Assembly (NCBI GenBank): GCA_904063045.1
Contig: CAJFCJ010000009.1
Coordinates: forward strand, 1,096,942-1,160,941
Source of the DNA: Dimorphilus gyrociliatus
Taxonomy: Eukaryota; Annelida; Polychaeta; Dinophilidae
Direction of reading: 5' to 3'
Length of the DNA stretch: 64,000 nt
Shown here: positions 36,701-48,954 of the stretch, one piece after another
How the letters are laid out: each line of letters opens with the position of its first letter
How positions within the stretch are numbered: the stretch's first letter is position 1
Translations under genes and position numbers: made by a program
The notes under the pieces: model-generated
Database searches by the model: none
What the model was told of the DNA's origin: nothing
Seen by the model: the letters and a program-made list of their open reading frames with translations, nothing else

Positions 36701-39700
36701 TTGATTCAACATTTTCTCCTGAAAAAATTCCACTAGCCATTAAAGCTTCATTTGACCTACCTTTGTTTCAAGTTACTCTAGAGTTTGAACAACAAGGAGG
36801 CGTTGATGTTAAACTTCACGATTTTACATTTTCCTTAACTAAAAGAGACAATCATAGCAAAAATCTAGATTTAAAATTGCAAAGTTTGACAGTTAAAGAC
36901 CTATTGGAACCAGAAAATTCTAGTCACAGGTATTTAATGGTCTCTAATGCTTTTATCAAGAGGCAAAAGGAAGAACCCCAATTCATATCAACGTCGTGCC
37001 CAACTAGTATGATTGACATAAATGCTCCAGAAATGCCTTCCAGTCTACCAACATCTTTCACAAGTATTCCAGCGTTCAGTAGCGATAATAGAACACCAAT
37101 TAAACGACTAAAATCTAAAAGGTATGTGGGACAATTTGATATATTTTAAAAATGTTCTGAGAAGTTTATTTCCACCTATTATAGTAGCGAATGTCCTGAT
37201 ACACCACCCCCAACCCCAACAAATTCAAGAAGGAGATCCAAAGGAGATGATGAAGCATTTGTTCATATTAATGTTACTCTGGTTGAAAAGAAAAGCCCAC
37301 TGTTTGAAAGTAAATTTAACAAGGTGAATATAATTCATAATAACAGAGTTTTATATCAAAATAATCAAACCTTTTCCAATTCTGCTTCTAGACCCACAGG
37401 ATCATTACAGCTGAATTCAATACTTTGAATACAACTATGAATTTACAGACCTGGGTTGTGTTGTTAGATTTCCTCGGTTTAGGAGCAAAAGTACATGATC
37501 CAGATGAATTTCGATTGAATCGATCAATATCCCAAGTCAATAGAAGAATATCAACCGTAGACGGTAAATTCAGACATTTTGGAAATTATAAATTTATTAA
37601 ACAAATTGTTTATACTATTCTACAGAGCCAGTAAATACTGAAGTACAATTCTGTGTGAATAGTTTATCTTTAATTTTAAATAAAGAAAACTATGAACTTG
37701 CCAGTGCAAATGTATCAAACTTAGAAAGTCATGTTATAATGAGAGATCATAATTTAGACATGAAAGGCACTTTAGGTAGCGTATATTTGAAGGATTCCTC
37801 ACCAGAAGGATATTTATATGACCAGAAATTTTCCTCAACTGGAGAGCAGGCATTAGCCTTTGAAATAAAAAAGTAAATATTTAAATATATACAGAATCTA
37901 TATTGTACTTTTACTAATAAACTCTATTGATAATCTAATATAGATATGGATTACCAGACCCCGATTTGATCCGAGATTATGATATTAGCATAAACTTGAA
38001 AATGTCATCTGTGAGATACATTCACACTCAACGATTTAGTCAGGAGGTATTGGCTTTCTTTCAAAATTTCAACCAACTTCAAGATGTTCTCGGGAGAATG
38101 AGAGCTTCATCTGCCGGGAAAAAAGTAAGTTTTTGTTTAGTTTTGTTTATTTCATTAATATGGAGAACTATGTATACATTCAGATAAGTGAAAAAGCTTT
38201 TCGAGGATCTCGTATTTTACTAAGCATAGATGCTGGATCGCCAATAATTGTGTTACCAATGAGTTCCCGCTCCAACCAAATTATTGTTGCAGATCTTGGA
38301 AAATTAACTGTTAGAAATCGATTCTTATTTGCAAATGATCCGCAAACTTTAAGTTCTAAGAATCAACCCCCTCCAACAATCATATCAGCAATGGATTTGA
38401 GTGTCTATGGATCATTAGAAAAAGATTTAAGAGCAGGAGAAACTGAAGACAATCATATCTGTTTGTTAGATGTTTGGAAAGTTGGCTTAAAAGATATGGA
38501 TTTATACGAAGCTAGAAGATCGGAAAGAGATCATTATATTGATAGTATAGAATTTGGAAATTTCAGCGTTGAAAGACAATCTAAACTTTTAGAAGAGAAA
38601 TGCGAATTGAGTTTACAGGTTGAAAGAAATTTAGAAGGGGATATTTCTCATTCAGTTCCTGACTTCTGCATTGAAGGATCTCTTAGTTCAGTGTATTGTT
38701 CACTAGGCTTAGAGCAATTTAAACTTGTAAAGGGATTCTTAGAATTTAACCTGGGAGAACAATTAGATGAATTTAAACAGCAAATGATGTCCCATTTAAG
38801 TGATCCAAAAATACATACAATCATCAGCGGTAATGTTTGGAAAGGAATGTCATTTAGCCTGCACTTAAAAAATGTCACTGTTGAATTAAGCAACTCTGAA
38901 AATGATGAAAATTCTTTAGCAAAGTTTGATTTTATATCTTCAAAAGTTTCTTATGAAAGTCACTCGGATGGAACGAAAGATATAGATTTAGTTTCTAATG
39001 AAATTTTAGTGTCTGACCTACGATATATCAAGGAACCATCAAACACTCGTCCTAATGTTTTCACTAACATTTTACAACCTAGTAGACAAAATGGAAATGG
39101 AAATACTAAACTGCAAATGGAGCTAAATTATAGAAAGACTAAATCAGCTACTAAATTTACTATTTTATTAAATGACATGAAATTAATGGGAATTTTTGAT
39201 TGGTTATTTATTATGAAAGATTATTTATTATCAAAACCCAAAAATCCTGCATCGGGTATGTACATAAACATGTGTTTCACATACTATAAATTATATTTAA
39301 CAATATTGATGTTTTTTAACAGAATCGTCTTCAAGAAGTCATTCGATTGAAAGTTCTATAATTGGCCCATTTGAGGCGAATAAACCTACTGGACATCCAA
39401 TGACAGTTTCTGTTACGGCTGGAATCATTACAAAAAGAGTAAATAGTGAAACAGGGGAGTCTCCTTTTGAGCTAAAGCTAAATGTGACAAATACCGAGTT
39501 AGTTTTGGTTGAAGATGCATCTCAGCTGGATTCTAATGCTGTCATCCTAAAGGTAAATTATCTAAAAGAAGTCATAACTGTTTGTAAACTTCAATTAAAA
39601 TTTATTTTTATTTGTAGAGTACTGCTGTTCTTACCTATAAGCCAACCCACCACGATAGACCTTTAAATTGTAATCTTCAAAGCCTAGAAGTTTTCTCTTG

Positions 39701-42700
39701 TTGCCTATCCTCGGAAGAGGAGACCGCCCTATCTATTATTGACCCAACTACTGTCAGCTTGGAACTTATAGGAAAAACTATGCCTCATCATCACGATTCA
39801 TTCTCGAGCGGTTTAATGGAAGTTCAGAAACGTGTTGAACCTGTTCTTGAAGTATCTTTCACCTCACTAAATATTAGATTATCTTACAACGATTCTAAGC
39901 TATTTCTGGCCATTTTGAAATCACTTCCGAAGCAAGCACAAAGTATTGTCGGCTCGAAATCAAAGAATGTTGTATCATCTAAATCCAGTTACAGCGTTGT
40001 TGATCAGGAGGGTATGTATTATTTTTTTAAAAACAATTTAAATGTTAACATTTAGAACTTTTAAATAGAATATCTAACTGAGAATTTGCGTTCCCTGGGC
40101 TATCCTACAGAAAAATGTAAACTTGCTCTGAAGGAGGCAGATAACGATGTTGAATTAGCAAAACAAATCCTAATTCAAGGTAAAAATTTTACATCATCCA
40201 GATCCATGCTTGAATTGAAGAATGACGAAAAGAAGGAAAATTTATCGATACACTCTTATGAGGTAAGTCTGTAGAATTTCCCTATAGTTTTGGATAAAAG
40301 AGTGACTAATAAATTTATTTCAACTTTAGATTAAAGCTGGTAATATATGCATTTGTCTAATTGACGATTGCTTGGATGCAGACGTACCCCTACTTGAATT
40401 AACAATGACATGTGAATATTTCAGATTTACTATACTTTTATTTATTAAAATAAACTATAATGTGCTTTTTTGTAGCTGTTCAATTACATCAAGTTTTTCA
40501 TGGAGCGATTAGAGGGCGCGCTAGTTTTAAATTTGCACTAGATTCTTACAATAGAAGGCTTTCTGGTTGGGAACCTGTTATTGAACCTTGGCAGTGCAGA
40601 GTTAACTGGGAGCAAAGTTATTCAGATAGCTCGGAGGGTTCTCAAAGAGATTTAACTGTTAAAATGGAATGTCAGTCTCTTTTTGTATATTAAAATAATT
40701 AATCAAATTCTATTTCTGACTTTTAGCGAGAGATGTTATCAATGTTAACTTAACGAAAACGTTAATGCAACTCTACTCTCAAACAAAAGATAAATGGATG
40801 GAAGATTATTATGAAGCAGCACAACCTGTATCTTTTGCAGTACCAAAGCGTCGAATACCATTTATTCCCTTCACTATTCGAAATGAAACTGGTGTTAATC
40901 TGAACTTTGCCACTATTGTTACTACCCCTACTAGATTTGCTGATGAAACTGTAAAAGAAACAAAACGAAATTGGACGTTAGTGGAAAAAGATGGTCAAAT
41001 CAATTTTAAATTTCAAGAGAGAGAAAAAACTAGACATAAAGTATAATGACATTCTTTATTTCTTTCATTATTATACTTTCATTTCTTTTAATTCCCAGAA
41101 TACGCATCAATTGAAAATACAACAAGTCATAATAAAAGTTAGCGGATGGCAGGAGGCGAGCGCTTTATCTGTAGATAAAACTGGCGTTTTCTTTAGAGAC
41201 GTGACAGCCGACAATGAAACATCATCTTCTGTTGTAAGTAACAATTAGAAAACCTTTTGATTTTTAAAGATAATTTTTTTATATTCCTCAATCATATTTT
41301 TATAGTTTTCAAGCCAACGAAGTGCTCGCATTGTGTTTGATATATCTTTAGAAGGTACTGCAAAGAAAGTTATTACAGTTCGATCCGCTCTGCTCGTTCA
41401 GAATAAACTGCCTGATAAAATTGAATTAAAACTTACAGGGCAAACTAGTTAGTATTTTTTTAGTTCTACTTTGATTATTTTTTATCTAAATTTTTATCTT
41501 TCTCATTAGCTCTTATGGACAAAGTTTATGAATTGGATACTGGAACAAAATTCGCTGTTCCTTTACCGTATGTCTCATCAAGAATATATGTTCGTCCAAG
41601 TGGATGGGGATCAAATTACTGCTCTAAAGATATCTATTGGAGTCATGCAACAAAAACAGCAGAATTTCAAAGTTATGTTCGAAGTTGTGATTGGTCTGCT
41701 GATACTTCAGATAGCACATATAGGTAGGTATTAAACTGTTATTTTTTATTGAAAGAATTTAATATATTTAATTATTAGATTTTGTGTATCCGTTTATCGC
41801 CAAAAATATCCTCAAGAAGAAAAAATTGTTTCCAAGACAATAACTGGCGGCACTTCAGTGTCTTTCAACTCTTATCCTCAACCGGCTCATTTAATTACCC
41901 TTTGTCCTCCTATAACATTCAGAAATTTGTTACCTTTTGATATTACACTTGATATTTCGGGTACAAGCATTAAGAACGAACTAAAAGCAGGCAGTGAAGT
42001 GTTTCTAAGAGACGCTAATATTGAAGAAGATATAAGTTTACGAATAGATATGGAATACTTTAAACAATGTAAAACCCTTATCATATCGAAGTCAGACTGG
42101 ATGAATATTTGCAATACCTATAAAATTATGTTTGAAGATAAAAAGGAAAGACTTTTACAATTATTCTTAGAGATGAAAGAAGGTTTAGGAGGTTGTTTGA
42201 AAATGGTTCTCTATGGAAAATTCTGGATTCTTAACAAAACTGGCTTACCTCTATTATTTAAGCAGGACGATGCTTCAACTGAAGCAGCTGGCCAATTCGA
42301 TGAACACGAGGCTGCTCGTTGCGTTACACCTTTTGTGTTTTCATACGCAAATCACGATGCATCAGAGGCGTAAGTAAAATATATTAGTACATAAATAATA
42401 ATTTACCAGCTATAACTCAAAATAGACTTTTAATGAGAATTGGAAGAACTGTTCACGGTTCTGCAAAACCATCATGGTGCAGGAGAATTAACCTAATAAA
42501 TGGAATATCAAGAAGAGATCTTCATGTCACTCCTCATGACAAAAGAAAGCCTGACTGGTATAATATTTTTATATACAAATGAATACAATTTTTAATTGAA
42601 TATCTTGACTGTTCAATTAGGGTATACGATATTGGTATTGAAGTTTGCCCCGGAAAAGGGCAATATAGTAGAACGAAAATGGTTACGTTGACTCCCAGCT

Positions 42701-45700
42701 TTCACTTTGAAAATCGAACAAATTATAGATTATTATTTGCCCAAGAATTTTTTACAAGAGGAAAAGGATTCGAGAACATCCATGGTCAATTAGTAGCCCT
42801 ACCAAAGTGTAATATGGCATTCCATTGGCCAAGAGTTGATTTGGATCAATTGCTAAGTGTTAGACGCCTGGATATTGCAGATTGTCATTGGTCTGGTGGT
42901 TTCAAAATAGATGTTGTTAATTCTTTCCATGTGAACATGAGGTTTAAAATTGTATATTTAATTACATTATTTACCTGATAAATGTTTCATTCATATAGGG
43001 ATAGTGAAGGAACTTGCCACTTTCTACAAGTGGATGTCATTCTAGAGCAAGCAACCTTTTACACAATTTTCACTGATGCCCAAACTATGCCTCCACCGTA
43101 TCGAATAGATAACTTGTCAGAGGTTCAAATACAATATTTCCAAACTAAAACATCAAATGATCAATTAAGGACTATAATCAAACCAAACACTAAAGGTATA
43201 TCTATTTGTTCATTGAATTATTACTTGTTGCTATCAATTTATACCGTCCATTCTAATTGCAGTGTCTTATGCATGGGACGAACCAACACAGCCTCATCAC
43301 ATCACTCTATCCGTACCTGGCGGTAGTAGTTCTACTTATAACTTGGACGTTCTAAAAGATGGCGATAAACTTTGCTACGAAAATTTCATTTATATTGCAT
43401 TTACTGGAACCTTTAAAACGGATGGAATTCCAGGTGGAGAAGAGCTTGTTTTAGATGTACCAAGCGAAAATAATGGCTACAAAGTCTACCTGAAACGAAA
43501 AGAGGCAGGAAAACGGTCACAATTATGGAGAATGAATACTGAAGGATATTTAATACATGAAGGTTCAATGCCACCGTCAGATCCAAGATCAACGCCAAAA
43601 CCGGCTACCAATGCTTACGTTCTAGATATTGATGATATAGCTATTCAACCAAATAAAGAAACGTCTCTTGTTATAAGGAAGAAAAACGATAGAAGAAAGG
43701 GTACACAAACATGGAAATGTGTGGTTTGTATTTTATAACATTAGAATAAAAAAGTACAAGTACTAAGCTATGTCATGCTTCTTTTAGATGGGCACTTTAC
43801 AGCTACGAAATGCTAATGCTCCCTTCATAGTACAATCGCAACACGGTTTAGAAGGAATGATAGATGGTATTTAGAATAAAACTTGTATTATATCAGTTTG
43901 ACTGTTGATAATAATTTATTTATTTTCATAAAAAAAAGGTGGTGAAGCTATTTTAGTTAGATCTAACGATCTAATAGTATCCATTGATTCTATTCCAATA
44001 TATAAAATGGTTGGTTTCAAGAAAGTCCGACCTGGTTCCGGATTATTATCTGTTAAAGTCACGATGGATGGACCAACAAGAGTTCTTGAAATTACTGATG
44101 TTAGATATGCGGTAAGTATTAGATAGGAAAGTATTACTTGCTTCAATATTTTAAAGATATAAAATATCTATAGGGACATTTAAGAAATCCAATTGGAAGT
44201 TCAGTTGATAAGTTGGAATCAGAAAAAGCGAAATCCGATGAATTATCGGAGAATAGAAGCGTTGATGTAAGAAATTTTTCATATTTTACTTAAAGCTACT
44301 ATATTTACATTTTGTGAACAGATATCAGTAATTCTGACAGAAGGTGTAGGAGTGTCATTGATAAATCATTTACCAGAAGAACTATTGTATATAAGATTAA
44401 AAGAGATAAGTGTACATTGGAACTTAAATGCTGACTCGGAACAGACTATGCAAGCAAGCATTCATTCCATCGAAGTAATGGAAAATTACACAATAACTTT
44501 TACGTAACCTTAATTAAACTCCCTTAACTGTTATATATAGGCTGACAATCAACTCTTTGGCTGTATCAATCCAAAAGTACTTCAAATCCCAGTTAAGAAG
44601 AATGAAATTGAAAATTCAGCACCAGCACTATTTCTAAGCTTTACAAAATTAGATTCAAAACGTTGGAATATTGACGTTTTCAAGGTAACATTTTCAATAT
44701 GGTATATCATATAAATTCAATTACAATTTTTATGAATAGAATATAGAGATAAAATTACGAGCTGTTATGCTAAGATTAGAAGAGATTTTGCTATGGAAGT
44801 TTATTCAATTTTTTACCAGTTTATCCCAATTGATAGAAATTGATGAAGATAAGAGAAATTCATTATCAGAGTAAATTATCTAATTAGCAAATATTATTAA
44901 ATAATAATGAAATATGATCATTATAGTAAATGGACGGCAACTATTGGTGTTGATCTAAAGCGATACTATGCTGGACGGCTATCTATTGAAGCAAATAAAT
45001 TGTTACTTTCATTAAAAACGAGACCAGAACTTCCAGAAGACCTGAAAGCTATTAAGAGGCAAATCGGTGTACCTTTGGTCAAATTTGATGAAGCTAATGT
45101 TGAATTGGAATCTTTTGTTAAGGATCATTTATTTAATACAAAGAAATTGCTCAAAGAAGCTATTTTATTACATTTTAGAGAGGTAAGGGACTATATATAT
45201 ATACAGTACATATGTTCTAAATTCACTAAATTCTTTTTCTCGTACTAAAAAAGGAATTCCGTAGTCAAGCTGCTCAAATTTTAGGATCCGTCGATTTCCT
45301 TGGAAATCCTGCCGGTTTAATTAATGATGTATCCGAAGGAATTTCAAGTCTAATTGATGGTAACATTCCTGGTCTATTTGCAAACGTTACTCATGGCGTA
45401 TCCGACTCCACGGCGAAAGTTATGGGATCAGTGTCTGATGTAGTCGGTCTTCCTTTTGATAATAAACATGAACAGAAAAGAAGAGAAATTAGAGAACAGG
45501 CCAGCGGACCGTGGGATTCTCTGAAAGCCGGGGGAAAAGGCCTAGGCCACGGACTATGGGGTGGCGTTAAAGGAGTTATTGATCAACCCATTAAAGGCTA
45601 CAAAGAGAATAGAGTTGGAGGGGCAATTATTGGTATTGGTGCTGGATTTTATGGTCTATTGGCAAAGCCAATGGCTGGTGTATTAGACTTTGCAACCGGC

Positions 45701-46442
45701 GGGGCAACAGCCGTTAGAGAATTTGCTAGTTCGAAAGGGGAAGAAAATGGAAAACGAATCAGGCTAGCAAGATGTTGCACGGGTCCAGCTGGTTTATTAC
45801 CTGCCTATGATAGACGTATTTCCGCCGCCCAACAATTACTGTTCTCATTAAATTATAATCGCTACGATGAAAGGTAACATTATTTTTTTATAAGCAACTT
45901 ATTGATTACAATTGTCACATTATTACATTGAAATACTTATTCACTTTAGATGCATCGATTTGGTATGTCTACGACAGCAGAGTGAAGTGACAGTAAAAGC
46001 GCTAATAACTTCTAGAAGGACCTTTATAATAGATCATAAAGAAGAGGTTAAAGTTATTGTAAAAGTTGATTATGCAACACTGCAAAACTGCAAATCCTTA
46101 GAGAAGTGTTAGTTTATAATTATTAATTTGTACAACCATCTGTTTATATTATATTCTAATCCGAACAGCTGGAAAATTTTATATTGAATTCGCTTGCAAA
46201 GTTGATAAAGACGGAGAATCAGTTGAAAGTGACGAACCTAAAATAAAAAGACCATGGGTTAGTTGCGATTCTAGAGATGTTGCATCCATAGTAAGTATAA
46301 GAAACTTTTCTACGTGTTCAATAATAATTCAACTAATTATGTCTTATCTTAGGTTTCTCAGCAAGTCAATTACGCTAAACATTCATACTTTGAAGCCAAA
46401 CAAACTTTACCAAAAGATGACGAAGAACTATTTGATAAATAA
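30760..46442 (+). CDS. VPS13D: VPS13D, bridge-like lipid transfer protein
   Basis: About 51-52 exons, all with GT-AG introns of mostly 45-90 bp, encode a protein of roughly 4,000 residues (estimate). VPS13 proteins form a long hydrophobic groove that moves phospholipids between membranes; VPS13D acts at ER-mitochondria and peroxisome contacts. The start MLGNLTAWVLNTYLGEYVEN and the chorein N-terminus (30760-31105) match VPS13D. Diagnostic for VPS13D is a UBA domain (about 40070-40185; SLGYPTEKCKLALKEADND). Next come the adaptor-binding beta domain (41860-43330), a ricin-type beta-trefoil (43440-43840; KRSQLWRMNTEGYLIHEGS), and the ATG_C region (SAAQ-type: LGSVDFLGNPAGLINDVSEG, CCTGPAGLLP). 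A PH-like end finishes QQVNYAKHSYFEAKQTLP. An acidic stretch before FFVTPSS (about 33820-33915) could be a phospho-FFAT ER-targeting motif. A 72-bp in-frame segment, 36188-36259, is probably another intron. Confidence 0.95.
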
Positions 46443-47415
46443 CACTTTTTTACTTTTGTTTGTACGAAAAAAGAACAGTAAAAGAGAGGAAATTTGTTTT
46501 TTTTTTGTTTTTGATTTTGCTTGTTATATCTTCTTGTTGAAACAAACTCCCAGGAGGGAAAAGATGAAAGAAAGAGATAGAATTTACACAATATATATAT
46601 ATACAGTATATATATATATGTGTATATGAACTTTGAACTTTGAACAAGCAGCTTTATCTTTCTTCACCTCCTCCTAGCCCTTCTCTCTTCGCAAAAGAAA
46701 AAAAACTCTAATCTACTTAAAGTTTGAATTCTTATCGTTACTCTTTTTGTTACAATTTTATTAGTATCTCCATCTTTTATTACACTAATTTTTTATAACT
46801 TTAAAAAAAAAAAACCTTTTTTTGCACGATAAAAGAAAAGTTTGTCTTGATTATCTTCTTTATATTATTTCTGTTTTTCCTTTTTTGCATTATTATAAGT
46901 AATTGTACAACATCTGCTATAAAAAAAAAACATGAACAAGTTAACAGGTAATAGTTTATTCTATGTAATTAACTCTCCTGCAAAAATATGTAAAATATAC
47001 AATTTAAAACTAGACATATTTTTCCATACAGTTTTGAATGGGAAATAATAATTATTATTTGAATATTCAAATAATTCTTCTCCTTTATTGCATTATTAAA
47101 AATATTTAATACTTAGATAAAGAAAAAAAGTAAATATCCTTTTTTTTATATTTTAAAGAGCCAGAGATAAATTTTAACCTAAATTTTATAACCTAGTTTT
47201 AATTTATTGGCTCTTAGAGCTATACTGCAAGTTTACACAGTTAAGTTCTTTAAGGTCTGTATGTACGCTTTCCGATAGAAATTGTTTCATGCGCCACCTC
47301 TCGGTTAACAGTATCCACGTCAAATTTCTAAGCGGAAGTGACATTTCCAAGCTAAACCTCGATTCATTTCCTGTTTGATGAATTTCGCAAGTTCACTGAG
47401 TGTTGTTAAAGAGAT
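46443..47415. other. Intergenic between VPS13D and the SOCS-box gene
   Basis: This is the 3' UTR of VPS13D and the upstream region of the next gene. It holds TATA-rich tracts near 46590-46630 and a perfect 22-bp palindrome at 47054-47075. The overlapping small ORFs near 46340-46650 are products of base bias. Confidence 0.5.
47054..47075. repeat. Perfect 22-bp palindrome
   Basis: The half-site ATTATTTGAAT is followed directly by its reverse complement, with no spacer. It could extrude as a cruciform or bind a homodimeric factor, or be chance in AT-rich DNA. Confidence 0.7.
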
Positions 47416-48372
47416 ATGACCACTCCTGCTACCCTGGGACGAGAGGAATTTCTCAATATTATCAAAAGAAAATCTACATCAGAAGCAAGGCGTCACTTTA
47501 CGAACTTTGTTAGAAGTAGCAGTAATCGAAGGTACAAAAATCATTTATGGGCTAAAAATAGCAAACAAGATAAAAAACAATCTTTATGTATTGTTTACTA
47601 TCTTAATAGAAAAGTAGTTAGATATCGCATTTTAAGTAAACTGTTAATTTATGAAGAGCTGGGATTTGAGCATTTCAATTAGTAAGGTTGATAGAGCGTC
47701 TCGTAATCATTCTGCAGTTTTCAGATAATGTATTATTAAAAAAAAACTTATAAATTAATCTATAGAAAAGCCATAAGTCGGTGTTTGGTTTTGTTATCGG
47801 AGGTCTTTTACCTGAAATCTTATTCGGAATCCTTTAAGGCTGACGCTTTTGCATCCTGCTCTAAAGTTCTATGTATGCATCGAAATTTAGAAAATTACTT
47901 ACGAAGAGGGCACGCTCCTCCAATTCACGGTATCAAGAGCTTCGTACGACCAACTGTATTTCTCAAATTAGTGCAGAGAGGAGTCTTCCTCGATTCAAAA
48001 CTTTTTCAAGTAGTACATATAATCATCTTACGCTCTCTCTACGAATTACAAACCGAACTGCGTTGTATGAGCCCAACTATGGCAGCGAAATTTCTCTCTA
48101 TTAAATCAATAATGAACTGCTTAATGACCTGTCTCAGGTACCTCTCAAGGTCGAATGGTGGTCATACAAAACCCTACTCATTCGTTAAAACTTCAAGAAT
48201 GTATGCAATAACTCGTTTATTAAGGCAAGATTGGTTTTCTTTCAATTTGAAAAAGCTTTGTCGTGTGACTATTTTGCAACGTTTATACGACAACGGTAAT
48301 CTTCCCTCGTCAATCGACAAACTTCCCTTGCCAAAATCGCTACTTCATTACGTATCGTGTGACTTAGATTAA
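47416..48372 (+). CDS. Short SOCS-box protein, substrate domain unrecognised
   Basis: Exons 47416-47531 and 47766-48372 (GT-AG, phase 2) give 240 residues from MTTPATLGREEFLNII. The C-terminus has a SOCS box: LKKLCRVTILQRLYDNG, then IDKLPLPKSLLHYVSCDLD. This matches the BC-box (SL..LCR) and the cullin-box-like LPLP of ankyrin/SOCS (ASB) and related proteins. The known role of the box is to recruit elongin B/C and CUL5 for ubiquitin ligation. The upstream part (LVLLSEVFYLKSY, CMHRNLENYLRRGHAPPI, FLKLVQRGVFLD) is helical and could be degenerate ankyrin-like repeats, but no SH2, WD, SPRY or clear ankyrin motif is visible. A second frame, 47871-48104, is a shadow. Confidence 0.7.
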
Positions 48373-48954
48373 AAGCTTATGCCAAAGTATTAAAGGGCTA
48401 AAGTCCAAACGAAAAAACTAGTAAACCATTCGGATATTCTTATTTATTTTGATATTATCATTATTATTATGATTGCAATTGAATAATAATCTGTAAATAG
48501 TGTATTCGTTCATTAAAGGAATAAATAGTGATATAATATAGTAAAGATATTTAGTGTCCTTAAAAAAATACTTTTTGGTAGAGAATCCTCTATTAAAGGA
48601 TTATCTTTTTAATATTTTCCCCTATTATATTCACCTGTTATCGTGTTAATCAAATAAATGAACTCTAGGCCTACATATAACATATGCAAAAAAAAGAAAC
48701 ACTTTTGGGGGAATATGTTAATCTGTATTTTAGCGATCATAAACTTAATGGCAACTACAAAACATTTCACCACTGCATTCAAGTGAGGCACACAATGAAA
48801 TTGCTTTTACAATTAATTCAAAATGTAATTTCTATTGAACGTCTCAGAAACAATAAAATAACTAAAATTAATATGTAACATATATATGTATCTAATTGAT
48901 TCCTCCAATCATCTTACCAAAAATATATGCATTTCTCAAATATGCAAAATTCAA
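48373..48954. other. Convergent 3' region, SOCS-box gene / glycogenin
   Basis: This region holds the 3' UTRs of two convergent genes. An open frame at 48684-48878 is short and unsupported. Confidence 0.4.
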
